Notes: a model not told the origin generated them from the letters alone. A stretch of 64,000 nt of DNA from Planctomycetaceae bacterium (GCA_002709045.1 PAPJ01000048.1:1-64000); one strand, 5' to 3'. Shown: positions 47,452 through 58,032, counted from the stretch's first letter. Numbers and translations are program-made.

Positions 47452-49353
47452 ATGCGTGACACCTGTTTTACTCTCTTATCGATCGTCTTGCTATGGACAC
47501 CTCTATTGGCTGCGGCTCCAAAATTCACTGAGATCACGCAGATATTACAACAAAATTGTGTGTCATGCCATAAAGGTGAAAAGCCCGCCGGCAAACTTAA
47601 TTTAACCGCGATAACCACACAGGATCAGGCCCTCCGGACTGATGATATCTGGGAACGTGTTCATGAAGTTTTACGTGGTGGCACGATGCCCCCTAAGGAT
47701 AACGAGCCGCTGTCCAAAGAAGAACTGGCGACTTTTGAACATTGGTATGAAGAGAGTTTTCTTAATGTCACTGAAATCGTAGTCGGTGCCTCACCTCTTC
47801 GACGCCTGACCCGCAGAGAATATCAGAACTCGATCGAAGATCTCTTAAACATTAAACTCCATCAGGAATTAGCGAAGGATGGGTTTCGGTTTATGAAGCC
47901 TCCTCCCACAATTGTAGAAAAGTTACTACCTCAGGATCCTCCGGGCGGTTCAGGATTCCGCAATGACGCGTTGGTATTAAATCTCGACCAGACCGCCATT
48001 ATTAAGATGCTCCAAATTGCGCGTTACAGCGTTGATCAAATCGATTCCTTTAAGGCTGCACAACAACAGGTTTACGGAAACTCCACAGATCCGTTAACAA
48101 TCCTGCATCCATTTATTACCCGAGCTTTTCGGCGTGAAGTGGCTCAGCAAGAAGTCGATAAATATCACCAGATTTACTTAAAGAGCAGAACCGAAGGCGT
48201 TTCACACGAAAACTCTGTTAAGAATGCGCTGGTGGCGGTTCTAACTTCACCTCATTTCCTTTACCGCTTTGAGCAAACCACTACCAACGGTATGCATCGA
48301 TATCGTATAACCGATTCTGAATTAGCAACTCGTCTGAGTTATTTCCTTTGGTCCTCCTCACCGGATGATGACTTACTTGCAAAAGGAATGCGGGGGGTAC
48401 TTGGGAAACGGGAGCAGTTGGAAGTGGAAGTCGATCGACTGCTACGGTCTCCTAACCTAATTGAATTCGCTCGTAATTTTGGAGGACAGTGGCTGGGGTT
48501 TCACGAAGTGATTTCCGATCAGGTGATTAGTACGGGCAACAACAATGTGGTCAAGCAGCGTCTGGCTATGTACGACGAGGCTCTGATGTATTTTGAATAT
48601 CTGGTTCGTGAGAATCGTAGTATTTTTGAAGTCATCGATTCGCGTGAATCATATGTCAATCAGATGCTTGCCGGACTGTATGGAATCAAAGGCTTCGAGT
48701 CCCCGGTGCAAACCAGATTAAGAGGGCGGGAGGATGCACCTGATCCATTAATCCGCTGGCCACACTCAGATCCTAATCGGGGCGGCTATTTAACAATGGC
48801 CGCTTCCATGGCAATCACTTCCGCACCACAGCGAACCAGTCCGATCCGGCGGGGCGTGTGGGTACTCGACAAGATTCTAGGTACACCCGTACCAGAACCT
48901 CCCGCAGTGGTACCGCCTCTGGAGGACGTTCGAATTCCTGGCAGGACTCTCACCGTACGAGAACAAATCGAGTTACATACCGCAAACGAAAGTTGCCGCA
49001 GTTGTCACAAGCACATCGACCCACTCGGACTGGGACTGGAAAACTTTGGCCCTCTTGGCCGCTTCCGAACAAATGACATTGATGCCACCGGGACACTCCC
49101 TACAGGACAATCCTTTACGACGCCCGCAGAACTAAAGACCATTCTGGTTTCACAATACTCTTCGGAAATCCGTCGCAATATTACCGAACGCATGTTGGCA
49201 TATGCCCTGGGGAGACGATTAAGATACTATGATAAACCGGTAATCGACGATCTGGTAAAACAACTGGAAGACGGGGGTGACCACTTTCATGTCCTTATCA
49301 AATCCATCGTCAACAGCATTCCTTTTCAGCATCGTCATAACTTAACAGAATAA
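47452..49353 (+). CDS. DUF1587/1592/1588/1585 cytochrome-like secreted protein, short form
   Basis: The protein has 633 residues. A signal peptide (LLSIVLLWTPLLAA) precedes CVSCHKGEKPAG at 36-40. DUF1587 (RRLTRREYQNSIEDLL) lies near 122. The beta-rich insert seen in its relatives is missing, and DUF1595 follows soon (near 215). DUF1592 (LATRLSYFLWSSSP) lies near 290 and DUF1588 near 440-540 with CRSCHKHIDPLGLGLENF at 515. The proline run of the relatives is reduced to TPVPEPPAVVPP. DUF1585 ends the chain. The next gene, DUF1552, starts 67 bases later. It is the first gene of a five-gene run up to 55788. Confidence 0.9.
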   Translation: MRDTCFTLLSIVLLWTPLLAAAPKFTEITQILQQNCVSCHKGEKPAGKLNLTAITTQDQALRTDDIWERVHEVLRGGTMPPKDNEPLSKEELATFEHWYEESFLNVTEIVVGASPLRRLTRREYQNSIEDLLNIKLHQELAKDGFRFMKPPPTIVEKLLPQDPPGGSGFRNDALVLNLDQTAIIKMLQIARYSVDQIDSFKAAQQQVYGNSTDPLTILHPFITRAFRREVAQQEVDKYHQIYLKSRTEGVSHENSVKNALVAVLTSPHFLYRFEQTTTNGMHRYRITDSELATRLSYFLWSSSPDDDLLAKGMRGVLGKREQLEVEVDRLLRSPNLIEFARNFGGQWLGFHEVISDQVISTGNNNVVKQRLAMYDEALMYFEYLVRENRSIFEVIDSRESYVNQMLAGLYGIKGFESPVQTRLRGREDAPDPLIRWPHSDPNRGGYLTMAASMAITSAPQRTSPIRRGVWVLDKILGTPVPEPPAVVPPLEDVRIPGRTLTVREQIELHTANESCRSCHKHIDPLGLGLENFGPLGRFRTNDIDATGTLPTGQSFTTPAELKTILVSQYSSEIRRNITERMLAYALGRRLRYYDKPVIDDLVKQLEDGGDHFHVLIKSIVNSIPFQHRHNLTE

Positions 49354-49420
49354 CTTCCGCAGTTATGTCTTCAACAAACCACTCGGCGATTTTTAGTCTC
49401 GCTTTAATTACAATAAAGAC

Positions 49421-51019
49421 ATGATGAAACAATCCTATCTGATCAACCGAAGACAAGCCCTGCGTGGTTCCGGGGTAGCATTGGCATTACCTCTTTTAGA
49501 CATCATGTCTCCGGCTGTTCAGGCAAAGTCAGGTGATAAACCTCCGATTCGTCTGGGCGTCTTATACAAAGGGAATGGAGTTCATCCTCCGTCCTGGGAT
49601 ATCAGTGGTACCTCTGAGACTGAGTTTGAGTTTTCCCCGTTGGTTAAGCCACTGGAGCCAATCAAAGAGGATGTATTATTTCTCTCAAATCTCGATCACA
49701 TGCAAGGTGGCTGGAGTCATCACAGTTGTGCGGTCGCCTTTTTAGGAGCCACCGGTGCCAATGGCCGCAGTCTGGATCGGCAGCAACCGGAAACGATTGA
49801 CCAGTTGATTGCCCGAAAGGTTGGTAACGAGACAGCTTTAGCCAGCCTTGAACTGACCTGTGACGGCATATTTCTTCCAGAACCGGTGACAAGCTACATT
49901 TCCTACGATCAACATGGCCGAGCGGTACCGCGTGAAAGCGATCCCCAAATCGTTTTCGACCGAATGTTTCGCGGGCTCAGTATAGAAGGCGGTAAATATC
50001 GCAACCTCAGTATTCTGGATGCAGTACGTGAAGACGCTAACGATCTTAAACGCAAAGGCAGCACTGCTGATCTGAGAAAGATTGAGGCCTATCTGGACGC
50101 AGTGCGTCAGATTGAGCGACAGATTGATGAGCTCAATGACAAGTCAGCCGACGAAAAATACATTCCCACCACTGAACCGGAACTTCTGCGACCAGTGGTG
50201 TCTGACAGTTTCCCTACGCGTGTTAAGGCACTTCTGGACATGATGGTACTGGCGTTCTGGACAGATACGACTCGTGTGAGTTCTTTCCTGATGGCCAATT
50301 CCAGCAGTCGAATCGTCTTTGATTTTCTGGGGATCAACGAAGAGCACCACTACCTTTCTCACTTCGTGCGAAATGCCGGCACTAAGTACATCACTCACTT
50401 CAACATGATTACTCAATGGCACGTCGAGCAGTTCAAATATCTAGCACAACGTCTGGCATCAATCGAAGAAGCCGGTCAACGTTTGCTGGATAACACGATG
50501 CTCCTTTTTGGTTCGAGCATGAAACACGGCGACTACCACTCAGGACGTGACTTACCGGTCATTCTTGCCGGAGGAAAAAATGCCGGCATCAAGACGGGAC
50601 GTTGGCTAAAATACCCGGACTCACAACCCTATGGAAACCTGCTTGCCGGACTTGCCGGACGGATGGGAGTAAATGCTACCGGACATGGTTCCATTACCGG
50701 TTCACTGGAAGGTCTTGACCGGACAATGAACTATAATTTCGGCATTACAGATACGGGCCGTTGGGTCGCACAGGCTAACGGTAATAAACTCGAGTTTTCC
50801 GGACTCGTCAGACCAACCACAGACTTAGAACGAACGAATGTCTATTTTATCCGCCTATCCGATGGCACCGATGTTAAATTAGACGCAAGTTTTGGGAACC
50901 TTAATGGAAAACGCATCGACCATTATGTGGGTCGTGTCGCAAAAATCACTGGCCCGTTCCGAAAGGATGGAGCCCAATATGTGGTTACCAATATTGACAC
51001 CATCGAACAGGCTAAATAA
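49421..51019 (+). CDS. DUF1552 family Tat-exported protein with a C-terminal extension
   Basis: The protein has 532 residues, about 90-100 more than the two other DUF1552 proteins here. The Tat motif is NRRQALRGSGVALALP. DUF1552 landmarks include LYKGNGVHPPSWD near residue 48, RKIEAYLDAVRQIERQ near 210, DTTRVSSFLMANSSSR near 285, EEHHYLSHF near 307 and LLFGSSMKHGDYHSG near 363. After the usual end (GSITGSLEGLDRT, near 430) a beta-rich tail continues, with an element such as YFIRLSDGTDVKLDAS. The tail may be a small binding or OB-like domain. It sits between two DUF1592-class genes. The function is unknown. Confidence 0.88.
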   Translation: MMKQSYLINRRQALRGSGVALALPLLDIMSPAVQAKSGDKPPIRLGVLYKGNGVHPPSWDISGTSETEFEFSPLVKPLEPIKEDVLFLSNLDHMQGGWSHHSCAVAFLGATGANGRSLDRQQPETIDQLIARKVGNETALASLELTCDGIFLPEPVTSYISYDQHGRAVPRESDPQIVFDRMFRGLSIEGGKYRNLSILDAVREDANDLKRKGSTADLRKIEAYLDAVRQIERQIDELNDKSADEKYIPTTEPELLRPVVSDSFPTRVKALLDMMVLAFWTDTTRVSSFLMANSSSRIVFDFLGINEEHHYLSHFVRNAGTKYITHFNMITQWHVEQFKYLAQRLASIEEAGQRLLDNTMLLFGSSMKHGDYHSGRDLPVILAGGKNAGIKTGRWLKYPDSQPYGNLLAGLAGRMGVNATGHGSITGSLEGLDRTMNYNFGITDTGRWVAQANGNKLEFSGLVRPTTDLERTNVYFIRLSDGTDVKLDASFGNLNGKRIDHYVGRVAKITGPFRKDGAQYVVTNIDTIEQAK

Positions 51020-51047
51020 ATACCCGACTTTCAATCCGTTGGCTACT

Positions 51048-53489
51048 ATGAGTAAGCGTTTCAGCCTTTTAATGCTCGTCATCACCACCACGCTGGCGAC
51101 GGCAACTTATGCAGAAGAACGGCGACAACTTTCTCCGCCTGAAAAACTACTGATCAGATTCTGTGGTAACTGTCATAGTCAGACAGATCCCCGTGGTGAA
51201 TTAAATTTACTAGGATTGAACCGCGATATCGCATCGGGAGTGGACGCCGATTACTGGCATGAAGCACTCAACCAGCTTGCAAGCGGGGAAATGCCACCCG
51301 GCGACGAAGACCAGCCAACAGACAATGAACGCCAGAAACTTGCTAACTGGATCAGATCCGGACTAAAAATCGCTGCAGCAAATGCCCGGACTACCGGCGG
51401 GCAGGTCGTTCTTCGCCGTCTGACCCGATACGAGTACCAAAATACAATGCACGATCTATTTGGCTTACGACTCAACTTTGCCAAAGATCTACCTCCTGAA
51501 CCAAAATCACCCAGCGGCTTTTACAACAACGGCCAAAACCTGCTGATGAGTCCCATGCAGATGGAAACCTATTTGCAAACGGCAGTTCGCGCTTTAGATC
51601 TCAGTTTTTCAACACCAACAACAAGCGAATCCTATCTCTATTTTATTGAATCCCGGACAGCGCGGACTGAGGATCAAGAAAAACAGGCACTGGCCAGTAA
51701 AAAGGAGGGTCTCGACCCGGCGACGTTTCCACCCAAAGGACTGTCTAAGAAAGCCAGTCGGGTAAATGTCGGAGGCAAAGACGGACTATTCGTTTTCCCA
51801 CTAAACTCTGATGAGTTTGATTTACGAAGAGCAAACCATACCTCCTTTGACGGTGTCCTTCTGGGACCTACCTACCGCCAGCTTTACACCTTGAATCAAT
51901 GGCCTACCAAAGGTGAGATGCTGATACGCATAAGAATTGCTGCGGCCAATGGAACTCCGCATGTAACCTTCGGTATGGGCTATCGGGCAAGCGGAGCAGT
52001 CTTAAATGTTAAGCCCATCGCTGATGCCTACATCAACGGTACTTGCGAGCAACCTCAAACCATTGAACTGCGAATTCGCATGGAAGAGGTGCCTGTATTC
52101 CTGAGTGGTAAACCAAAATTCCGGGGGCAGATGATTTCAGTTGTAAACAATTCGATCTCCTCAGACGTTCTGCTCGACAGCATTGAAATAATCTATCCGG
52201 CTCCGCCACTCGAAGGTCAACACCCTATTCTTGCCACACGTGAAGACAGCATGACCGAAATCGAATTTGCTGCCGCAACGTTACGTAAATTTGTTCCTAA
52301 AGCGTATCGCCGTCCGGTTGCTGACAATGAAATTGGCGAACTCATGAATCTCTATCATGAATTACAGCAACGACGACCTGATACTTTAGATGCACTTCGG
52401 GACACCCTTGCCGTTGTGTTAACGTCTCCTCATTTCCTGTACATAGCTGAACCCAGACTTGAGTCAGAGCCCCGAAAATTGACGGCACATGAAACGGCCA
52501 CACGAATCTCATACTTTCTTTGGAGCACAATGCCCGACAAACGTTTACGTGAACTCGCCGACAACGGAGAGTTGTTAAACCCCGAAACACTCAGGGCTGA
52601 AACAATTCGTTTACTGAATGACTCGCAAATTGAACAGTTTATACGTAATTTCACCTACCAATGGCTCGACTTAGGTGCGCTTGACCAGGTCACGATTGAT
52701 CCCAAGAAATACCAGCAATGGGATGCCGATCTCAAACACGATGCTGCTGAGGAGACCTATGCTTTCATGAGGCATGTTTTCAACCAGAATATTTCCGCGC
52801 TCGCATTTCTCAAATCAGACTTTGTTATGCTTAACGATCGAATGGCAGAATTCTATGGTTTCGAACCGTTGCAGGGGTCGGTTTTCCGTGCCGTACCTAA
52901 TACCGCAAACCCGCTCCGAAGTGGTGTTACCGGTCAGGCCAGTTTTCTGGCAGGCAACTCAACCGGCTCCGATTCTCATCCCATAAAACGCGGGGTCTGG
53001 ATCACCCGTCAGTTATTCAACGATCCTCCGCCTCCTCCACCTGCGAACGTACCGGAACTGGATGAATCTCAACTGAAGAATGGACTTTCTGTTGTGCAAT
53101 TACTTGCTGCTCACCGCGATAATCCAGCTTGTAATGATTGCCATAAGAAGATTGACCCCTGGGGCATTACGCTCGAACAATTCGATGCAATCGGACGTTT
53201 TCGTGCCCACGACAATGAAAAACAGCCCATCACTATCGATGTGACATTACCCGGCGGAGACATCGTTGATAGCCCTATCGCGATGCAGCAATTTCTTATC
53301 AGCCGCCGGCACGAAGCCTTTGCCACCGCGGTCGTGGAAAACATACTAATGTATGGATTGGGTCGTGAACTAGAGTTTACAGATGCAGAAACAGTTAAAA
53401 AGCACACTGCCGAGTTTATAAAAGATGGTTATCGATTAAAACCATTAATTGTCCGCATTGTGACAGACGATGCATTCCGAATAAAATAA
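51048..53489 (+). CDS. DUF1587/1595/1592/1588/1585 cytochrome-like secreted protein
   Basis: The protein has 813 residues. The frame is open from 50892, but that start would overlap the DUF1552 gene by 128 bases; the ATG at 51048 gives a clean signal peptide (FSLLMLVITTTLATATYA) and lies 28 bases after the previous stop. The first heme-type motif is CGNCHSQTDPRG at 39-43. DUF1587 (RRLTRYEYQNTMHDLFGL) lies near 125, then a beta-rich insert of about 200 residues, DUF1595 near 410, DUF1592 (ATRISYFLWSTMPD) near 485 and DUF1588 (DPPPPPPANVP) with CNDCHKKIDPWGITLEQF at 695. DUF1585 ends it. It is paired with the DUF1552 gene that follows 34 bases later. Confidence 0.9.
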   Translation: MSKRFSLLMLVITTTLATATYAEERRQLSPPEKLLIRFCGNCHSQTDPRGELNLLGLNRDIASGVDADYWHEALNQLASGEMPPGDEDQPTDNERQKLANWIRSGLKIAAANARTTGGQVVLRRLTRYEYQNTMHDLFGLRLNFAKDLPPEPKSPSGFYNNGQNLLMSPMQMETYLQTAVRALDLSFSTPTTSESYLYFIESRTARTEDQEKQALASKKEGLDPATFPPKGLSKKASRVNVGGKDGLFVFPLNSDEFDLRRANHTSFDGVLLGPTYRQLYTLNQWPTKGEMLIRIRIAAANGTPHVTFGMGYRASGAVLNVKPIADAYINGTCEQPQTIELRIRMEEVPVFLSGKPKFRGQMISVVNNSISSDVLLDSIEIIYPAPPLEGQHPILATREDSMTEIEFAAATLRKFVPKAYRRPVADNEIGELMNLYHELQQRRPDTLDALRDTLAVVLTSPHFLYIAEPRLESEPRKLTAHETATRISYFLWSTMPDKRLRELADNGELLNPETLRAETIRLLNDSQIEQFIRNFTYQWLDLGALDQVTIDPKKYQQWDADLKHDAAEETYAFMRHVFNQNISALAFLKSDFVMLNDRMAEFYGFEPLQGSVFRAVPNTANPLRSGVTGQASFLAGNSTGSDSHPIKRGVWITRQLFNDPPPPPPANVPELDESQLKNGLSVVQLLAAHRDNPACNDCHKKIDPWGITLEQFDAIGRFRAHDNEKQPITIDVTLPGGDIVDSPIAMQQFLISRRHEAFATAVVENILMYGLGRELEFTDAETVKKHTAEFIKDGYRLKPLIVRIVTDDAFRIK

Positions 53490-53523
53490 TAGTTATTAGT
53501 TCTTTCGACCAACGAGTAATAAA

Positions 53524-54852
53524 GTGAAACGGAAAACATGGCATTTAGACCGTCGAACGCTCCTAAAGGGTGCAGGAATATCACTTGCGCTTCCGCTGAT
53601 GGAAGCCATGGCAAAAAAGAATGACGAGTCAATAACTCCAAACCGGTCTTGCTTTCTTTTCTTTCCAAACGGTGTTAGCCTGCCTCCCGAAACACATGAA
53701 GCTCATCAGGACTGGCACTGGTTTCCTTTCGGCGAAGGTCGTGACTACCTCTTTACTAAACCACTTGCACCACTTGTGCCTTATCGTGATCAAATAAGTA
53801 TTTTACAAGGTCTTAGTCACCCACTAAGCCGTAAAATCGTGGGGCACAATACAGCTGATGTATTCCTGACTGGAGCAGACATCAGCCGCACCTACAACAA
53901 CACGATTTCTGTAGATCAGCTGATTGCTCGAGAAACCGGAAAATATACCCGCATTCCATCGCTTGTCTTGTCCAGCGATAATGGAATCGGGTACACAGCC
54001 CGCACAGGCACCTTGTCGTTCAATAAATCGGGCCAGCCGATTCCGGCTGATGCCAAACCCCGCCGTATTTTCAACCGGCTGTTTGGTACGCCTGAAGGCG
54101 AAAGCCTGCCTGATCAGCGAAGTCGACTAAAGAACAAAGGTAGTATGCTAGACTACTTACTTGAGGATACGGCCAAGTTGGCCAGAAAATTAGGAAATTA
54201 CGACAGACGCAAACTGGATGAATACCTAACTTCGATCAGAGAAGTTGAGCAGCAGGTCGATCGCACTGAAGCCTGGCTGGAAGTTGCTAAGCCAAACGTT
54301 GACCCCAAACATATCAACCTGATGGCAGGCACGGACGATCCGGCAGAATTCATTCGTACTATTTATGACCTGATGGTACTGGCATTCCAAACTGACTCGA
54401 CGCGGGTAGCGACTTACCAACTCGCGCGTGAAGACAGTCAGGGAGTCGGTGACAAGTTCCCTCAGGCGTTAGGGCTTGGTAGTCACCATGGACTTTCGCA
54501 TGGAACGCGAAAGGAGAACGGATTTGTGAGATGGGGGCAATACGACGAATTTCTTTCACAGCAGTTCAGTTACTTTCTTAGTAAATTGCAATCTGTCTCC
54601 GAAGGAGACGCCACGCTGCTGGACCGAACAATGATCCTTTACGGCTGTGGAACAAGCACAACGCACAATGCTAACAACTATCCAATCATATTAGCCGGTG
54701 GGGGCCAATGCGGCATCAACCACGGAGCACTTCACCGTTACACCGATGAAACACCGTTTGCCAATACACACTTCACGATTGCCCGGAAGATGGGATTAAG
54801 AATCAACAATTTTGCTGACAGTACGGGCATCTTAACAGAGCTAACGAGCTAA
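53524..54852 (+). CDS. DUF1552 family Tat-exported protein
   Basis: The protein has 442 residues and starts with GTG. The Tat motif is DRRTLLKGAGISLALP. Landmarks are FFPNGVSLPPE near residue 46, ADVFLTGADISRTY near 120, RKLDEYLTSIREVEQ near 230, DSTRVATYQLARED near 290, GLGSHHGLSHG near 318 and ILYGCGTSTTHNANN near 377. The stop codon is followed at once by the ATG of the PqqB-like gene, so the two are translationally coupled. Together with the preceding gene it forms the second of two tandem DUF1592-class/DUF1552 pairs. Confidence 0.88.
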   Translation: MKRKTWHLDRRTLLKGAGISLALPLMEAMAKKNDESITPNRSCFLFFPNGVSLPPETHEAHQDWHWFPFGEGRDYLFTKPLAPLVPYRDQISILQGLSHPLSRKIVGHNTADVFLTGADISRTYNNTISVDQLIARETGKYTRIPSLVLSSDNGIGYTARTGTLSFNKSGQPIPADAKPRRIFNRLFGTPEGESLPDQRSRLKNKGSMLDYLLEDTAKLARKLGNYDRRKLDEYLTSIREVEQQVDRTEAWLEVAKPNVDPKHINLMAGTDDPAEFIRTIYDLMVLAFQTDSTRVATYQLAREDSQGVGDKFPQALGLGSHHGLSHGTRKENGFVRWGQYDEFLSQQFSYFLSKLQSVSEGDATLLDRTMILYGCGTSTTHNANNYPIILAGGGQCGINHGALHRYTDETPFANTHFTIARKMGLRINNFADSTGILTELTS

Positions 54853-55788
54853 ATGCCACTTCCATTGTTAACAAAGCTGACCACGTTTCTCGTTTTTTTG
54901 ACGTATGCCGGGAATTCTACTGATCCCTTTATTGTGGTTTTAGGTATCGCTCAGGACGGCGGCTACCCGCATGCCGGATGTAAAAAAGAATGCTGCACGG
55001 ACTTGTTTGAATCACGTAAAACAGGCGCTATGGTTTCCTGTCTGGCAATCATTGATCCGGAAACGAAGCAACGCTGGATACTCGACTGCACACCCGATTT
55101 TCCTCAACAACTAGCCATTCTGGAAAAACTCTATCCGCGCCCGAAAGGACATCCGCTAATCGATGGTATCTTTCTGACGCATGCTCATATTGGTCACTAC
55201 AGTGGTTTAATACACCTCGGCCGAGAAGTAATTGGCGCCAAATCGATACCTGTTCACGTGATGCCGCGAATGAAGGGGTTCCTGCAGACAAATGGTCCCT
55301 GGGATCAACTAGTTCGCCTCAGTAACATCACCTTAAAAGATCTTCAGGCCGGCCGGATCATCAAGTTAAATGACCGTATTAAAATAGAGGCGATCACTGT
55401 TCCGCACCGCGACGAATACTCTGAGACGGTCGGATTCCGGGTTATTGGTCCTCGCAAATCTATCCTTTTCATCCCTGATATCGACAAATGGGAAAAATGG
55501 GATTTACAGATAGAAACATTGATCGGAGAGGTTGAACGTTCTTATCTTGATGGTACTTTTTTTAGCTCTTCGGAACTGCCGAACCGTTCCATCGAGGAAA
55601 TTCCACATCCACTTATCCAGCAATCCATTCAACGGTTTATCAAATTGCCGGATAGAGTTCGAAATTCAATTCATTTTATTCATCTAAACCATACGAATCC
55701 TGCTTTGCGCAAAACAACACCGGAAAACCGATTAATTCGGCGCGCGGGAATGCAAATTGCGAAAGAACTGGACATCTTTAATCTCTAA
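54853..55788 (+). CDS. PqqB-like metallo-beta-lactamase-fold protein
   Basis: The protein has 311 residues. A hydrophobic N-terminus ([15 protein letters not shown]) suggests export. The PqqB-like opening [14 protein letters not shown] is followed by a Cys cluster (CKKECC) that in PqqB holds a structural zinc. The metal motif reads [10 protein letters not shown] (His110, His112, His115), with Gly where the general HxHxDH motif has Asp. [13 protein letters not shown] and [10 protein letters not shown] supply further ligands. True PqqB takes part in making the cofactor PQQ, but no other pqq gene is present here. It abuts the DUF1552 gene without a gap and overlaps the end of kbl by 4 bases. A metal-dependent hydroxylase or hydrolase is likely. 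Confidence 0.8.
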   Translation: MPLPLLTKLTTFLVFLTYAGNSTDPFIVVLGIAQDGGYPHAGCKKECCTDLFESRKTGAMVSCLAIIDPETKQRWILDCTPDFPQQLAILEKLYPRPKGHPLIDGIFLTHAHIGHYSGLIHLGREVIGAKSIPVHVMPRMKGFLQTNGPWDQLVRLSNITLKDLQAGRIIKLNDRIKIEAITVPHRDEYSETVGFRVIGPRKSILFIPDIDKWEKWDLQIETLIGEVERSYLDGTFFSSSELPNRSIEEIPHPLIQQSIQRFIKLPDRVRNSIHFIHLNHTNPALRKTTPENRLIRRAGMQIAKELDIFNL

Positions 55789-56966
55789 AGCAGTTCTTCA
55801 CGGACCTGTTTAAAAGCCTCAACAGCTTTATCCAGATCCTGTACACTGTGACTGGCCGAAATCTGCGTTCTAATTCTTGCTGTTCCATCGGGTACGACGG
55901 GATATGAAAAACCGATCACATAAATACCGCGTCTGAGCATGGCATCTGCAAATTTGGTTGCTAAGGACGCGTCGCCCAGCATCACAGGCACAATCGGATG
56001 TTCTCCCGCAAGAATATCAAACCCCTCTTCCGTCATTGCATTACGGAAGTACTTCGTATTAATCTCCAATTTATCCCTTAATTCGGTGGACTCGGTTAAT
56101 AGGTCGATTGCCTTTATTGATGCGCCAACGATCGGGGGGGCAACTGAATTTGAAAACAAATAGGGCCTTGATCGCTGCCGCAGCAATTCAATAATTTCCT
56201 TACGACCACTGGTATATCCGCCGGATGCACCGCCGAGAGCTTTCCCAAGTGTTCCAGTAATCACATCGATTCGACCTAGGACGTCATGATACTCATGTGT
56301 TCCTCGCCCCTGTTTACCCATAAATCCAACACTATGGGAATCATCCACCATGACCATCGCATCATACTTATCAGCCAATTCACAGATAGCCGGCAGGTTT
56401 GCAATATATCCATCCATCGAAAACACTCCGTCGGTGGCGATCATCCGATATCTTGCAGTTCTGGCCTGCTGAAGTTGTTTTTCGAGGTCAACCATATCAT
56501 TGTTTGCATAGCGGAATCGTTGTGCTTTACAGAGCCGCACTCCATCAATAATGCTTGCATGATTCAATTGGTCACTGATAATTGCATCTTCCGGTTCCAG
56601 TAAAGTCTCAAACAGGCCACCATTAGCATCGAAGCAGGAGGTATAGAGAATCGTGTCCTCTGTTTTTAGAAAATCGGAGAGCTTATCTTCAAGTTGTGTG
56701 TGAACCGACTGCGTACCACAAATAAATCTTACACTGGACAACCCATATCCCCACTGATCAAGAGCTTCGTGAGCCGCCTGGATAACTGCCGGGTGATTTG
56801 CCAGTCCGAGATAGTTGTTAGCGCACATATTCAGCACCGGGGCTTCGTCCCGGACCTGTATACTTGCTCCCTGAGGGGAACTAATAATCCGTTCTGCTTT
56901 GTAAGTACCGGCATTCCGAATAGACTCAATCGTCTTGGAAATTGCCTGACGAAACTGCTCCTGCAT
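55785..56966 (-). CDS. kbl: Glycine C-acetyltransferase (2-amino-3-ketobutyrate CoA ligase)
   Basis: The protein has 393 residues, the usual length of Kbl. It splits 2-amino-3-oxobutanoate with CoA into glycine and acetyl-CoA, the second step of threonine catabolism, in the cytoplasm. Landmarks of the alpha-oxoamine synthase family are [12 protein letters not shown] near residue 47, SSVRFICGT near 77, [14 protein letters not shown] near 208 and the PLP-lysine motif [12 protein letters not shown] near 240. It follows tdh on the same strand with a 21-base gap, which fixes the assignment against other members of the family such as KBL-like biotin enzymes. Confidence 0.95.
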   Translation of the reverse strand: MQEQFRQAISKTIESIRNAGTYKAERIISSPQGASIQVRDEAPVLNMCANNYLGLANHPAVIQAAHEALDQWGYGLSSVRFICGTQSVHTQLEDKLSDFLKTEDTILYTSCFDANGGLFETLLEPEDAIISDQLNHASIIDGVRLCKAQRFRYANNDMVDLEKQLQQARTARYRMIATDGVFSMDGYIANLPAICELADKYDAMVMVDDSHSVGFMGKQGRGTHEYHDVLGRIDVITGTLGKALGGASGGYTSGRKEIIELLRQRSRPYLFSNSVAPPIVGASIKAIDLLTESTELRDKLEINTKYFRNAMTEEGFDILAGEHPIVPVMLGDASLATKFADAMLRRGIYVIGFSYPVVPDGTARIRTQISASHSVQDLDKAVEAFKQVREELL

Positions 56967-56987
56967 ATCGAGATTCCTACTCTTCTT

Positions 56988-58019
56988 TTAAGTGGGGTTC
57001 CAGTCCAAAAGGACTTTTCCGCTGTCACCATTCTGCATGACTTCAAACCCCTGTTCGAAATCATCTACATTAAAACTGTGGGTCAGGACTGGTGAAATAT
57101 CTAAACCACCCTGGAGCAAAACTGTCATCTTGTACCAGGTTTCATACATTTCACGTCCGTAGATACCTTTGATCGTCAACATATTAAATACAACCTTATT
57201 CCAGTCAATGGCCACTTGCTCGGACGGAATTCCCAACATGGCTATACAGCCGCCATGAAACATATTTTCGAGCATTGACCTAAAGGCTGCCGGACTACCG
57301 GACATCTCAAGCCCCACGTCAAACCCGCCAGTCATGCCAATTTCACGCTGAACATCGTTAAGGTTTTCGGTTCCAACATTGACAACTCGCGTCGCTCCCA
57401 TTTTCATTGCAAGCTCTAATCTGTAAGGGTTGAGATCCGTAACGACCACATTTCTGGCTCCCGAAAACCGACAGACTGCTGCGGCCATACAGCCAATCGG
57501 ACCGGCTCCAGTAATCAGGACATCCTCACCGAGAACGGGAAAGGACAGAGCAGTGTGAACAGCATTACCAAACGGATCAAATAACGCAGCTATATCCAGA
57601 TCGATCGACGGTGCGTGCTTCCAGACATTCGTCATTGGAAGTGCGATATATTCAGCAAATGCCCCGGGGCGATTGACTCCAATCCCTTTGGTGTCATTAC
57701 ACAGATGGCGACGACCGGCAAAACAATTCCGGCATCTTCCACAAACGACATGCCCTTCGCCTGACACAATATCTCCGGCAGTAAAGTCGGCCACATTACT
57801 GCCAACATCAACCACTTCACCAACAAATTCGTGACCTACCACCATCGGAACAGGGATAGTATCCTGCGCCCATTGATCCCAGTTATAGATATGCAGATCC
57901 GTACCGCAGATGCCCGTACGAAAGACTTTAATCAGGACGTCATTGATACCAACTACTGGTATCTCGACATCCTCAAGCCATAATCCCTTTTCGGACTTTC
58001 TCTTTACGAGTGCCTTCAC
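56988..58019 (-). CDS. tdh: L-threonine 3-dehydrogenase
   Basis: The protein has 343 residues. It oxidises threonine with NAD to 2-amino-3-oxobutanoate, which Kbl then cleaves. Zinc-dependent alcohol dehydrogenase motifs are present: [13 protein letters not shown] near residue 36, GHEFVGEVV near 62, the structural zinc cysteines [15 protein letters not shown] near 92, and the nucleotide-binding [10 protein letters not shown] near 168. The start is GTG at 58019, seven bases after a perfect AAGGAG, which gives the canonical MKAL N-terminus; the open TTG at 58037 is upstream of that site and is rejected. It is divergent from a DUF1501 gene. Confidence 0.95.
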   Translation of the reverse strand: MKALVKRKSEKGLWLEDVEIPVVGINDVLIKVFRTGICGTDLHIYNWDQWAQDTIPVPMVVGHEFVGEVVDVGSNVADFTAGDIVSGEGHVVCGRCRNCFAGRRHLCNDTKGIGVNRPGAFAEYIALPMTNVWKHAPSIDLDIAALFDPFGNAVHTALSFPVLGEDVLITGAGPIGCMAAAVCRFSGARNVVVTDLNPYRLELAMKMGATRVVNVGTENLNDVQREIGMTGGFDVGLEMSGSPAAFRSMLENMFHGGCIAMLGIPSEQVAIDWNKVVFNMLTIKGIYGREMYETWYKMTVLLQGGLDISPVLTHSFNVDDFEQGFEVMQNGDSGKVLLDWNPT

Positions 58020-58026
58020 AGGAGCA

Positions 58027-58032
58027 CTCCTT
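58027..58032 (-). promoter_or_regulatory. Ribosome binding site deciding the tdh start
   Basis: AAGGAG on the minus strand lies seven bases before GTG 58019. It is the strongest Shine-Dalgarno sequence I noticed in the window and excludes the TTG at 58037. Confidence 0.75.

Noticed and set aside
50892..51047. Open frame extending the 51048 gene upstream by 52 codons
   Set aside because: It would overlap the DUF1552 gene by 128 bases and bury the signal peptide. ATG 51048 is far better placed.
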